Assembly (NCBI RefSeq): GCF_009765825.1
Contig: NZ_LMUR01000022.1
Location: forward strand, 222,087 to 286,086
Length of the DNA: 64,000 nucleotides
Direction of reading: 5' to 3'
From: Granulicella sp. L60
GTDB lineage: Bacteria > Acidobacteriota > Terriglobia > Terriglobales > Acidobacteriaceae
Shown here: positions 8,556 to 17,028 of the stretch, piece by piece
How positions within the stretch are numbered: the first letter of the stretch is position 1
Layout: each line of letters starts with the position of its first letter
The notes under the pieces: model-generated
Told to the model about the DNA's origin: nothing
Database searches by the model: none
Seen by the model: the letters and a program-made list of their open reading frames with translations, nothing else
Position numbers and translations under genes: made by a program

Positions 8556-8933
8556 GTGGACGAGTTCGACGGGCAGGGTGAGCGGCGGGGTGTGGTAGCC
8601 GAGGGCGTCGTGGAGCGGAGGCAGTACACGCGCTATGCGGTCGACGCATGGGCCGAGGTGATGGTTAAGGATGGACGAATGCTGTTTCGCGGACAGGTTC
8701 TGGATGTTAGCGCGGGCGGGTGCTATATCGAGACGGAGGCGCGGCTTCGGCTGGCTCCGGGGACGCCGGTGGAGATGATCTTTCGCGTTGATGATCGTGT
8801 GTTTCGGTGTGAGGCTACGAGCAGGACGGTGCGAACGAGGGGTGCGGGTTTTCTGTTTGAGCTTGCGGATGCGAGGACGCGGGCGCAGCTGGATGGGTTG
8901 ATCGCGGAGTTGAGTGGGAGCGAGGGTGTGTAG
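8556..8933 (+). CDS. PilZ domain protein (probable c-di-GMP receptor)
   Basis: A 125-residue single-domain protein. The c-di-GMP binding signature is present: an RxxxR loop (R22-QYT-R26) and, about 24 residues later, the D/NxSxxG motif as DVSAGG at residues 50-55. The rest (GTPVEMIFRVDDRVFRCEATSRTVR, GAGFLFEL) follows the PilZ beta-barrel. PilZ proteins transmit c-di-GMP levels to motility, exopolysaccharide or secretion machinery. The start is a GTG at 8556, three bases after GGGAGTTTG. No partner gene is adjacent, so the effector is unknown. Confidence 0.88.
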   Translation: MDEFDGQGERRGVVAEGVVERRQYTRYAVDAWAEVMVKDGRMLFRGQVLDVSAGGCYIETEARLRLAPGTPVEMIFRVDDRVFRCEATSRTVRTRGAGFLFELADARTRAQLDGLIAELSGSEGV

Positions 8934-8960
8934 GGCTGAGGTTGCTGGAGCTTCTGCGGA

Positions 8961-9431
8961 TTAGGTGGTGTGGTCGATGATGATCTTCCAGCCGTTGTCG
9001 GTCTTTTCGAAGATGAGGGAGAAGATGCCGTCGGCGTTGCCGCCATCTTTTTTGCCGCGCTCGAGATGGTATTTGCCGATGACGACGGCGTAGTTCTCGT
9101 CGAGGGGGCGGACTTCGAGCTCGGAGAAGGCGAGGGTGCCCATGGCGGCGCGGGTGGGGTAGTCGCGCTTGTACTCGTCGACCATGCCGGCGAAGCCGCG
9201 GGAGACCTGATGGGTGATGAAGAGGGTGTCTGGCGCGTCTTTGTAGCCGCTGGCGAAGGCGTTGAGGTCGCCTTTGTTCCATGCGTTCTCCTGGGCGATG
9301 AGAACCTTGATGACGTCGAGCTCCTGGCGGGAGGCGGTGTGGAGGGGGTTGGTGTCCTGCGCGGAGAGAAGTGTGGGGCAGAGCAACGCCAACGTGAGTG
9401 TGGTGGCGCGGAGGCAGGTGAGAAAGGTCAT
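8961..9431 (-). CDS. Secreted SnoaL/NTF2-like (DUF4440-type) protein
   Basis: A 156-residue protein with a clear signal peptide (MTFLTCLRATTLTLALLCPTLLSAQ) and an NTF2-like cone domain: ENAWNKGDLNAFASGY, TLFITHQVSRGFAGMVDEY, AVVIGKYHLERG, then FSLIFEKTDNGWKIIIDHTT at the C terminus. This fold binds small hydrophobic molecules or catalyses isomerisations, but most secreted members have no assigned role. GAGGTTCCGCC precedes the ATG. A second, unrelated-in-detail NTF2-like protein is encoded at 32704-33156. It converges on the PilZ gene. Confidence 0.83.
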   Translation of the reverse strand: MTFLTCLRATTLTLALLCPTLLSAQDTNPLHTASRQELDVIKVLIAQENAWNKGDLNAFASGYKDAPDTLFITHQVSRGFAGMVDEYKRDYPTRAAMGTLAFSELEVRPLDENYAVVIGKYHLERGKKDGGNADGIFSLIFEKTDNGWKIIIDHTT

Positions 9432-9575
9432 GGCGGAACCTCAGGTTTGCGAAGCTATGGTCGCCGCTGTGGCGGGTTAGGAGGACATTATCAGTAGAGG
9501 CGGCTCTCGGCCAGAGCGGAGGTCACTGGTTTCGCAATAGCTGCGCTTTTTTGAGAGCGAAGACGTGTGTTTGGA

Positions 9576-10199
9576 TTAGAAAGAGCGGGGTGGGGTGGAG
9601 TATGGATGCTGGTTGTTGGAGTGGGGGATGGATGCGGTGGGGTAGATCCAGACAACGGTGACGAGGGCGATGATGCCGAGAGCGATGTAGGGGTGGTAGA
9701 AGGCCAGGGGAATGGCGATGGCGTACAGAGCCAGGGAGAGGTAGTGTTTGCGCTGGATGGCGATGTCTTCGGGTTGGATGCTGCCGGCTTTTTTGAGGCG
9801 GCGGCCTATGGCGATGCGGAGTAGAAGAAAGCTGAAGCCGGTGACGACCATAGAGGATGCGTAGAGGGCGACGGAGAAGGAGTTGATCTCCTTTTCGAGG
9901 ACGTAGGAGGTGAAGAAGGGAAGGAGAGAGAGGCAGAAGAGAAAGACGAGGTTGGCGTAGAGGATGGTGGTGTCTGCTTCTTCGGTGCGGTGGACGAGGT
10001 GGTGATGATTGATCCAAAATATGCCGGTGAAGGCGAAAGAGAGCGCGTAGACGCAGAATATGGGGAGTACGGCGCGGAGACCGGCGAGGCCGTTTTCGTG
10101 GGGGACCTTGAGTTCGAGCACCATGATGGTGATGATGACGGCGATGACTCCGTCGGAGAAGGCTTCGAGGCGGGCCGGGCTGGAGATCAGGGTTGTCAT
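9576..10199 (-). CDS. TMEM175 family (DUF1211) potassium channel-like membrane protein
   Basis: A 207-residue integral membrane protein with about six hydrophobic segments. The family hallmark RxxxFSD is at residues 10-16 (RLEAFSD), directly followed by GVIAVIITIMVLELKVP of the pore-lining first helix. WINHHHLVHRTEEAD in the third segment is also typical. Bacterial members are K+-selective tetrameric leak channels with a hydrophobic constriction rather than a TVGYG filter. The C-terminal tail (IPHSNNQHPYSTPPRSF) is probably disordered. No convincing Shine-Dalgarno sequence precedes the ATG, and the upstream neighbour is divergent. Confidence 0.9.
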   Translation of the reverse strand: MTTLISSPARLEAFSDGVIAVIITIMVLELKVPHENGLAGLRAVLPIFCVYALSFAFTGIFWINHHHLVHRTEEADTTILYANLVFLFCLSLLPFFTSYVLEKEINSFSVALYASSMVVTGFSFLLLRIAIGRRLKKAGSIQPEDIAIQRKHYLSLALYAIAIPLAFYHPYIALGIIALVTVVWIYPTASIPHSNNQHPYSTPPRSF

Positions 10200-10462
10200 A
10201 GGCGGTGATGAGGGTCGTCGATGCTGCTGGCAGCAGCATACACGGTGGCGGGAGAGGCGTCAGGAGCGTGTGAACTAGAATAAAAGGATGGATAAAAACC
10301 TCGCGGTTTCGGGTACGCCTTCGAGCGGTACGCGGACGATGCATGCGGTTTGGGCGCTTGACTGCGCGGATTCGTGCGGCGTGCTGGCGGCGATGGATGC
10401 TGACGGATGTCGGGGCGGGGATAGGTTTTATTCAACGCAGGTTGAAGTTAGAAAGGTAAGTG

Positions 10463-11452
10463 ATGCAGTTAGATGATGTGGTCGTACTGCCGGGGCTGGA
10501 GGAGATCCGCGCGGCAGCAGAGTTGATCTACAAGACGATGCCGGCGACGCCGCAGTATAGTTGGCCGCTGATTAATGCGCGGGCCGGGGCCGAGGTGTGG
10601 GTGAAGCACGAGAACCACACGCCGGTGGGGGCGTTCAAGGTTCGCGGTGGGCTGGTCTATATGGATTGCCTGCGGCGTGAGCGGCCCGAGGTGACGACGG
10701 TGGTGTCGGCTACGCGGGGAAACCATGGCCAGTCGATGGCGTTTGCTGGTGCGCAGCATGGATTTCGTGTGGTGATTGTGGTGCCGTTCGGAAACAGTCC
10801 GGAGAAGAATCGTGCGATGCGTGCGCTGGGTGCGGAGCTGGTGGAGTTCGGGCAGGACTTTCAGGAGGCTTGCGAGCATGCGGCGTATCTGGAGCGGGAG
10901 AACGGATGGCACCGGGTGCCGAGCTTCGATCTGCGGCTGGTGACGGGTGTGTCGACGTACGCGCTGGAGATGTTCTCCGGTTGTCCGGAGCTGGAGACGG
11001 TCTATGTTCCGATTGGGATGGGATCGGGCGTGTGTGGAACGATTGCCGCGCGGAATGCTTTGGGGTTGAAGACGAAGGTGGTGGGAGTGGTGTCGAGCCA
11101 CGCTCCGGCGTATGCGCTGTCGTTCGATGCGGGCAGGGTGATCGAGCATGAGACGCGAACTGAGATCGCAGACGGAGTGGCGTGCCGGAAGCCGGACGTT
11201 TCGACGCTGGAGATCATCATGGCCGGCATGGATCGCATTCTGATGGTGGATGACGACGAGGTGAAGGACGCGATGCGGGCCTACTTCGTCGACACGCATA
11301 ATGTGGCGGAGGGTGCGGGTGCGATTGGGCTGGCTGCCTTGTTGAAGGATCGCGAGGCTGGAGGCAAACGGGTGGGCACGGTGCTTTGTGGAGGCAATGT
11401 GGATAGCGATGCGTTCGCGGAGATTCTGTGCGGGGGCGTCAGGACTCTTTGA
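10463..11452 (+). CDS. Threonine dehydratase-like PLP enzyme (fold type II, no ACT domain)
   Basis: A 329-residue cytoplasmic lyase of the threonine/serine dehydratase family. The Schiff-base lysine is in HTPVGAFKVRGG (K59), the substrate loop is ATRGNHGQSMAFA, and the PLP-phosphate loop reads PIGMGSGVCGT. ISVVAEGAGA-like text (HNVAEGAGAIGLAALL) and a C-terminal LCGGNVD complete the pattern. It lacks the C-terminal ACT regulatory domain of biosynthetic IlvA, so it is a short catabolic type or a relative such as the hydroxyectoine-pathway dehydratase. A GTG lies immediately before the ATG; I favour the ATG, which follows AGAAAGGTAAG. It is followed after 40 bases by the gene at 11493. Confidence 0.9.
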   Translation: MQLDDVVVLPGLEEIRAAAELIYKTMPATPQYSWPLINARAGAEVWVKHENHTPVGAFKVRGGLVYMDCLRRERPEVTTVVSATRGNHGQSMAFAGAQHGFRVVIVVPFGNSPEKNRAMRALGAELVEFGQDFQEACEHAAYLERENGWHRVPSFDLRLVTGVSTYALEMFSGCPELETVYVPIGMGSGVCGTIAARNALGLKTKVVGVVSSHAPAYALSFDAGRVIEHETRTEIADGVACRKPDVSTLEIIMAGMDRILMVDDDEVKDAMRAYFVDTHNVAEGAGAIGLAALLKDREAGGKRVGTVLCGGNVDSDAFAEILCGGVRTL

Positions 11453-11492
11453 GAGAAGAGGCTGGCGTCGCTGCTTATTTCGAGGTGAATAG

Positions 11493-12236
11493 ATGGTTAA
11501 GTTTCTTTCCAGCCGGCGCTTTCTGGCGATCTACTCGGGATGTGTGACGGTCGTATTTGCAGTTACGGTTCTTGCGGGATTTGCGAGGCCGTGGCAGAGC
11601 GCGGAGTTTGACCAGATTACGGTGCATCGGTTGAATGTGGTGGAGCCGGATGGGACGCCGCGGCTGATTATGTCGAATAAGGCGAGCTTTCCGGGGGCGT
11701 ATCTCCACGGTAAAGATGTTCCCCGGACGGACCGCGATAGTGCGGGCATGATCTTTATCAATGATGAAGGCACGGAAAATGGTGGGCTTATCTTCGGGGG
11801 ATTGAAGGACTCGAAGAACGTGGTGCACAGCTATGGGCATTTGAGCTTCGATCGCTACGATCAAGACCAGGTGATCAATTTAGAGCACAACCAGGATGGG
11901 GATGACCGCAGTTCGGGAATCTCGATCAATGACACGGGCGATTATGCGATTACGCCGGAGATGGTTGCGGAGGGGAGCCGTTTCAAGGCGATGCCGCATG
12001 GGGCTGAGCGTGCGGAGGCATTTCGACAGCTTCAGGCGAAGTATCCCCCTTATACGAATCGAGCTTATCTGGGGCGGGTGCGGGATAAGTCCGTTGGGTT
12101 GACTCTGCAGGACGTGAAGGGGCGGGAGCGGTTGCGAATAGCGGTGAGGCCGGATGGAACGCCTGCGATCGAGCTGCTGGATGAGAGTGGCAGGGTTGTG
12201 AATCAGCTTGCCGCTGTGGCGCAGGGGCGGTACTGA
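11493..12236 (+). CDS. Membrane-anchored hypothetical protein
   Basis: A 247-residue protein with one N-terminal hydrophobic segment (residues about 10-29, FLAIYSGCVTVVFAVTVLAG) that would leave the rest in the periplasm. The exported part has repeated beta-rich stretches: RLNVVEPDGTPRLIMSNK near residue 45 and a similar RLRIAVRPDGTPAIELLDESG near residue 215, both describing a value tied to a D-G-T-P turn. Residues 90-150 (MIFINDEGTENGGLIFGG, LNLEHNQDGDD-like text) also look like short beta repeats. I do not recognise a named domain. The CPXCG gene begins one base after its stop, so they are co-transcribed. Confidence 0.75.
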   Translation: MVKFLSSRRFLAIYSGCVTVVFAVTVLAGFARPWQSAEFDQITVHRLNVVEPDGTPRLIMSNKASFPGAYLHGKDVPRTDRDSAGMIFINDEGTENGGLIFGGLKDSKNVVHSYGHLSFDRYDQDQVINLEHNQDGDDRSSGISINDTGDYAITPEMVAEGSRFKAMPHGAERAEAFRQLQAKYPPYTNRAYLGRVRDKSVGLTLQDVKGRERLRIAVRPDGTPAIELLDESGRVVNQLAAVAQGRY

Positions 12237-12237
12237 G

Positions 12238-12423
12238 ATGTATGAGGCGGGGTTTCAGTGTGCGGGCTGCGGAGAGTGGATCGAGACCTCGGTGGATGAG
12301 TCAGCGGGCTCGAAGCAGCAGTATGTGGAGGACTGCCAGGTGTGTTGCCAGCCGAATGTTCTTACGGTGCGCTGGGACAGCTCCGCGCGGGAGTTTAGGA
12401 TTGCAGCAGAGCTGGAAAGCTAG
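12238..12423 (+). CDS. CPXCG-type cysteine-rich small protein
   Basis: A 61-residue zinc-ribbon-like protein. CxxC pairs are at C8/C11 (FQCAGCGEWIET) and C33/C36 (EDCQVCCQPNVL), with the acidic E-D before the second pair and a beta-strand tail (LTVRWDSSAREFRIAAELES). This is the layout of the CPXCG-motif family of unknown function; here the first pair is CAGC and the second CQVC. The ATG at 12238 is one base after the preceding stop, and the upstream alternative would need a start inside the previous gene. Confidence 0.85.
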   Translation: MYEAGFQCAGCGEWIETSVDESAGSKQQYVEDCQVCCQPNVLTVRWDSSAREFRIAAELES

Positions 12424-12541
12424 CGGGCAAGCGTTTGGACGGCGGCTTCGTCAAACAGTAAAAGCGTATTTTCTGTGGGTTGGAAGCTGTCCGGTCCGAC
12501 CTGAATCAAGGGACGAACTCGCTAACGGCTGGCCGCTCCCA

Positions 12542-12547
12542 TATAAT
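12542..12547 (+). promoter_or_regulatory. -10 box upstream of bamA
   Basis: A perfect TATAAT, 51 bases before the bamA start, without a recognisable TTGACA about 17 bases further up. Weak -35 boxes are common at the other candidate promoters in this window. Confidence 0.4.
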
Positions 12548-12598
12548 CAGGACTTCGCTGACTGTGCTGGCGAGCGTCATTTTTAGAGCAGTGAGGGT

Positions 12599-15571
12599 GT
12601 GCGTATCTTTACCGTGAATCGAGAGAGCGGAAGCTCCCTGAAATGCAAGACCAAGACTGTGTGCACGCGCTCCAGACGCCTCCGCATCGCCTATGCCGCG
12701 TACGTTTTCGCCTTTGCAATGGTCGCTGTGGCCGCTCTGCCGGCGCAGGTGACACCGGGCGTCTCCAATGAGGCGTCGTCGTCGCAAGGCGCAGAGACTC
12801 TTTGCCAGCCGCAGGTGATCGGTAATCGACGCATTCCGAAGGAGTCGGTGCTGGCGCGTCTGTTCAGCCGGCAGAACGATCTCTACGACCCCCAGGTGGT
12901 GGAGCGGGACTTCAACTCGCTCTGGAATACGGGATACTTCGAGAACGTACAGATTGAGCGCGTCGATACACCGAAGTGCGTCCAGCTTGTGATCTATGTG
13001 CTTGAGAAGCCGACGATCCGGGAGATCAACTACAAGGGTTTGAATGCGGTGACGCAGTCGGACGTTCTGGAGCGGTTCAAGAAGGCGAAGGTTCCGCTTT
13101 CGGTTGAGAGCCAATATGACCCGACCAAGCTGGCTCGGGCTGTAGTGGTCTTGAAAGACCTGCTGGCAGAGCATGGACATCAGTTTGCGACGATCAAGCC
13201 TGAGGTGAAGAAGATTCCGCCGGCTGCCGTGGCGCTGACCTTCAACATCAAGGAAGGTCCGACGGTGAAGGTGGGCAAGATCGAGTTCGAGGGCAACAAC
13301 AACTTGAACGATCGTACCCTGCGGGCTTCGATGAAGAACCTGAAGCCGATCGGGATACCGCACTCGATCGTCCTGGAGAATCTGTTTGCGCGGACGTTCG
13401 ACGCGAGCAAGCTGGATGAAGATACCGAACGCGTGCGGCAGGCCTATCGCGACCGAGGCTACTTCAAGGCGCTGACGAGCGAGCCGACGACACACATTCG
13501 CGATGCGGGCGGTTTGAATCCGCTTACGCTGCATCCTTCCAAGGGCAAGAGGATCGATATCCTGATGCCGGTGGAAGAGGGCGATCGTTACAAGCTTGCC
13601 GGGATTACGTTCAGCGGAAACGCGCATGTGCAGAATGTGAAGGCTCTGCGGGCGCAGTTCGCGCAGAAGGACGGCGAATACTTCAACGCGACGCTGTTCA
13701 GCAAGGGGCTGGATGAGCTGCGCAAGCAGTACGGCTCGCTGGGCTACATCAACATGGTAGGCAATCCGGTTCCGCAGATCAATGATGCGAACAAGACGAT
13801 TACGCTCAACATCGATATCGATGAGGGCAAGCCGTTCTACGTCTCCCGGATTGAATTTACCGGCAATACGATCACGCGCGACAAGGTGATTCGGCGCGAA
13901 CTGCTGCTCGAAGAGGGCCAGGTCTATAACAGCCGACTCTGGGAGCTTTCGATCCTGCGGTTGAACCAGTTGAACTACTTCGAGGTACTGAAGGCGGACC
14001 AGGACTCCGAGAGCCGTCAGAACGCCGACGATGGAACGGTCGACCTGCTGTTGAAGCTGAAGGAGAAGGGTAAGAACTCCATCGGGCTCAACGGCGGTAT
14101 CAGCGGACTGTCGGGAACGTTTGTCGGCTTGAACTACGAGACCAACAACTTCCTCGGACTTGGCGAGACGCTTTCGGTGCAGGCTAACCTTGGCGACCTT
14201 TCGCGGCAGATCAGCTTCGGATTCACGGAGCCGTACCTGCGGGACAAGCCGATCTCGGTCGGAGCGCAGGTGTTTGCGCAGAAGTACGACTTCAATCCAT
14301 CGAAGAGCCAGTCGGCTACGGGCGCTGCGGCGGGAAACCTGACGACGGCGCAGCAGTCGCTGCTGACCAACTACAACACGTCGACGACCGGTTTGACGCT
14401 GACGGCGAGCGAGCCGTTGCGCCACCTGTTTGCGCACACCGGTGTGACGCGCGTTGGACTTTCGTACTCGCTGTCTCGGTCTTCGGTGACGACGTTCAAC
14501 TCGAATACGCTCAACGTATTTCAATCGCTGGCGTTCCGTTCCGGCGTCGCGGGTCAGAGCCAGTTGAATGGCATCATCACTTCGGTGGTCTCGCCGAGCT
14601 TCTCGTTCTCGAGCCTCGATCGCGCGGTTGGACCGCATAACGGCAAGGACTTCAACGTCTCGATTCAGATCGCGGGCGTCGGCGGCAATGTGAAGTACAC
14701 GGCGCCTACGGTGGCCTACCGTCAGTTCTTCCCGATGAAGGGTCTGAAGGTGAGCCGTGAGGGCCACAACGTTCTCGGCTATCGCGTGCAGCTGTCGCAC
14801 ATCTCGGGCTTCGGCGGCGAGGTTGCTCCTCCGACGAGGCGTCTGTATGAGGGCGGCGAGTCGGATATCCGCGGATTCGATATCCGGTCGGTCGGTCCTT
14901 ACACGTTCATACCGAACAAGGTGCAGTTCATCCTGACGAATCCTGATGGATCGCCGGTGCCTCGCGATCCCAGCGATCCTGCGCAGGGAAGCGTGCAGGT
15001 TCCGCTGCCAATCTATCGCATGGTCTCGATCGGCGGCGATACGAGTCTGGTCTCGAACCTCGAGTACAGAATTCCGATCGTCAGCCAGGTTACGTTTGCC
15101 TTGTTCACGGACTTCGGTATGAACATGGATACGCAGCACGGACAGTTGCGACAGAGCACGGCGGGTCAGTCGCTGATCAGCGGCGCGCTGTACGGCTGCC
15201 CGACGATCGTAAACGGCTCGTGCTTCGGCGGCAGTTCGGTTGTCTTCCCGGATCTGCTGAAGATCGTGCCGGGAACGAACTTTGTGCCGCGTATGTCGAA
15301 CGGTGCCGAGCTTCAGGTGATTCTTCCGATCGTCAATGCTCCGTTCCGCATCTTCTACGCGTACAACCCGCTCCGTCTGTACAAGGACATTCCGCAGGAG
15401 CTGGCGGTACCGAACTCTGGCTCGGATGCTGTGAATACGTTCAAGAGCTACTTCCCGACGAATGGTGCTGGACAGTTCAGCTACCAGCAGGCGCTTCAGT
15501 TCTACGGTGCGGACTACATTCTTCGGGAGCCTCGTAAGACGCTCCGGCTGACGGTCAGTACTACGTTCTAG
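12599..15571 (+). CDS. bamA: Outer membrane protein assembly factor BamA
   Basis: A 990-residue Omp85 protein, the central pore of the BAM complex that inserts beta-barrel proteins into the outer membrane. After a signal peptide (YAAYVFAFAMVAVAALPAQ) come five POTRA-like repeats over roughly residues 65-480, recognisable by NRRIPKESVLARLF, YKGLNAVTQSDVLERF, FEGNNNLNDRTLRASM, FSGNAHVQNVKALR and FTGNTITRDKVIRRELLLEEG. The barrel follows, with the conserved L6 motif IRGF at about residue 757 (GESDIRGFDIRS) and a C-terminal phenylalanine (LTVSTTF). The start is a GTG at 12599; the first in-frame ATG would cut into the signal peptide. Genes for lptD and periplasmic folding factors follow within 10 kb. 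Confidence 0.97.
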   Translation: MRIFTVNRESGSSLKCKTKTVCTRSRRLRIAYAAYVFAFAMVAVAALPAQVTPGVSNEASSSQGAETLCQPQVIGNRRIPKESVLARLFSRQNDLYDPQVVERDFNSLWNTGYFENVQIERVDTPKCVQLVIYVLEKPTIREINYKGLNAVTQSDVLERFKKAKVPLSVESQYDPTKLARAVVVLKDLLAEHGHQFATIKPEVKKIPPAAVALTFNIKEGPTVKVGKIEFEGNNNLNDRTLRASMKNLKPIGIPHSIVLENLFARTFDASKLDEDTERVRQAYRDRGYFKALTSEPTTHIRDAGGLNPLTLHPSKGKRIDILMPVEEGDRYKLAGITFSGNAHVQNVKALRAQFAQKDGEYFNATLFSKGLDELRKQYGSLGYINMVGNPVPQINDANKTITLNIDIDEGKPFYVSRIEFTGNTITRDKVIRRELLLEEGQVYNSRLWELSILRLNQLNYFEVLKADQDSESRQNADDGTVDLLLKLKEKGKNSIGLNGGISGLSGTFVGLNYETNNFLGLGETLSVQANLGDLSRQISFGFTEPYLRDKPISVGAQVFAQKYDFNPSKSQSATGAAAGNLTTAQQSLLTNYNTSTTGLTLTASEPLRHLFAHTGVTRVGLSYSLSRSSVTTFNSNTLNVFQSLAFRSGVAGQSQLNGIITSVVSPSFSFSSLDRAVGPHNGKDFNVSIQIAGVGGNVKYTAPTVAYRQFFPMKGLKVSREGHNVLGYRVQLSHISGFGGEVAPPTRRLYEGGESDIRGFDIRSVGPYTFIPNKVQFILTNPDGSPVPRDPSDPAQGSVQVPLPIYRMVSIGGDTSLVSNLEYRIPIVSQVTFALFTDFGMNMDTQHGQLRQSTAGQSLISGALYGCPTIVNGSCFGGSSVVFPDLLKIVPGTNFVPRMSNGAELQVILPIVNAPFRIFYAYNPLRLYKDIPQELAVPNSGSDAVNTFKSYFPTNGAGQFSYQQALQFYGADYILREPRKTLRLTVSTTF

Positions 15572-15593
15572 TCTTTGCTTCTTGTGTTGCATG

Positions 15594-15625
15594 GAGGGGC
15601 TTGCCTGTCGGCAAGTCCCTCTTTT
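15594..15625 (+). terminator. Rho-independent terminator of bamA
   Basis: GAGGGGCTTGCC (15594-15605) pairs with GGCAAGTCCCTC (15610-15621) with one mismatch and a 4-base loop, and TTTT follows. It begins 22 bases after the bamA stop. Confidence 0.85.
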
Positions 15626-16070
15626 CTTGCGGGGTACCCCCTCCTCATGCATTGTTGCTCAAACGTATTGAAATCAGTCACTTAGGCTGGTAGTATCTCC
15701 GCAAATTCTTCTAAACAAATGGGTTACAGGTAAATTCTTCTCAATAAAAGAGTTATGGACGAATTGCTTCAAAGTGAGCAAAACCTCGGCTTTTGGCCGA
15801 GGTTTATTTGATCTCTGAGTGTAAGTATAGCTGGTTGGGTGTAACTGGTGCGTCAGGGGTATGTTGTTGATTCTTTTATGGTAATGGATGTGTGGGGCTT
15901 GACAGGTTTAAGGCGTGGTAGTGCAGGCTGGTTCGGGTGTTACCACCTATGGTTCAGCCAGGAATCCACAGATACTTGTCCAGGGAACAGCCGCTAGGCT
16001 TGGAGATGGTTATGGGCCTTCTGCCCTGAATCAGAACCGTACAACTTTTAGTTCACGAAGGCGGTCTTCC
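15626..16070. repeat. Long intergenic stretch with composite repeat parts
   Basis: No gene is supported between bamA and the esterase. GGGGTACCCC at 15631-15640 starts a block resembling 35932 onward; ATGGGTTACAGGTAAATTCT near 15718-15737 resembles GGGGTTACGGGTAAAAATCT near 36031. TGGGGCTTGACAGGTTT at 15893-15909 is identical to 36174-36190. A second hairpin, AAACCTCGGC/GCCGAGGTTT at 15781-15805, lies between them and resembles a terminator. The esterase promoter must lie in the last part; none stands out. Confidence 0.55.
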
Positions 16071-17012
16071 ATGAAGGCACTGGCAGCGATATGCCTCTTA
16101 TTTGCAGCGTCTCTGCTTCAAGCTCAACAAGTGTGGCAGCCGTCATCCGGCCATTCGCAGGTTCCTTTGTGGCCAGGAGCGATCCCAGACGCGAGGCCGA
16201 TCACTGGACCGGAGACTCAAAAGCTAGTTCTAGAACGTAAAGACATGGTGGCTGGGAGGCCCTGGACGTACATCAACAACGTCTCCATGCCCACCATGAC
16301 GGTCTACTCGCCTACCGGGAAAAACACAGGTGCTGCGGTGGTTGTTTTTCCTGGCGGCGGTTATCAGATTCTCGCTATCGATCTGGAGGGCACAGAGGTC
16401 TGCGATTGGCTGAACTCTCGGGGGATTACGTGTGTGCTGCTCAAATATCGCGTACCCGGCGAAGGCAAGCTCCCGAAATCAGGCGCTTATCCATCTTCTT
16501 CGGAGGCTCTGGAAGATGCTCAGCGGGCTATCGGATTGACCCGCTTTCATGCTGCGGAGTGGCACATCGATCCGCATAAGATCGGGGTCTTGGGTTTTTC
16601 GGCGGGCGGGCATCTGGTGGTTGCCACCAGCGTTCATTCTAATAAGCGCATTTACGCGGAGGTGGACGCAGCCGACAAGCAGAGCTGCCGCCCAGACTTC
16701 GCGATAGCTCTCTATCCCGGGCATCTATCCGTCAAAGAAAACACTCTTGAAGTCAACCCGGATATTGCAAGACGGATCAACTCGCGGACTCCGCCCACGT
16801 TTCTGCTTCAGAACGAGAACGACGATACGGACAGTATCTGGGACTCGCTTAGCTACGAGGCGGCGCTGATAAAGGCTAAGGTGCCGGTCGAGTTTCATTC
16901 CTATGCCGAAGGGGGTCATGCCTTCGGGCTGCGGAGAAGTAAGTATCCCGCGACCGGATGGCCAATCCTGGTAGAGACGTGGCTTCATACCATCGGGGTT
17001 CTCGCAGACTGA
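16071..17012 (+). CDS. Secreted alpha/beta hydrolase (BD-FAE/acetyl-xylan esterase-like)
   Basis: A 313-residue exported serine esterase. A signal peptide (MKALAAICLLFAASLLQAQ) is followed by the oxyanion-hole stretch FPGGGYQIL at residues 93-101, the nucleophile elbow GFSAGG with S177, the acid near NENDDTD at 249-255 and the catalytic histidine in EGGHAFGLR (H283). The text VPLWPGAIPDA near the N terminus is typical of carbohydrate-esterase-like hydrolases linked to plant polysaccharide use. I chose the ATG at 16071 because it starts the signal peptide; the frame is open for 52 codons upstream through repeat-like DNA. It converges on the RDD gene, whose stop is 16 bases away. Confidence 0.92.
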   Translation: MKALAAICLLFAASLLQAQQVWQPSSGHSQVPLWPGAIPDARPITGPETQKLVLERKDMVAGRPWTYINNVSMPTMTVYSPTGKNTGAAVVVFPGGGYQILAIDLEGTEVCDWLNSRGITCVLLKYRVPGEGKLPKSGAYPSSSEALEDAQRAIGLTRFHAAEWHIDPHKIGVLGFSAGGHLVVATSVHSNKRIYAEVDAADKQSCRPDFAIALYPGHLSVKENTLEVNPDIARRINSRTPPTFLLQNENDDTDSIWDSLSYEAALIKAKVPVEFHSYAEGGHAFGLRRSKYPATGWPILVETWLHTIGVLAD

Positions 17013-17028
17013 GAATAATGCTTACTAC

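Noticed and set aside
10288..10476. A 62-codon open frame upstream of the dehydratase gene, with AAAAGG before its ATG
   Set aside because: It overlaps the dehydratase start in another frame, and its composition shows no protein-like pattern. It could be a leader peptide but nothing supports it beyond an ordinary start.
12506..15652. A 1048-codon minus-strand frame opposite bamA
   Set aside because: It is arginine/leucine-rich and lacks any motif, whereas bamA on the other strand has POTRA and barrel signatures throughout.
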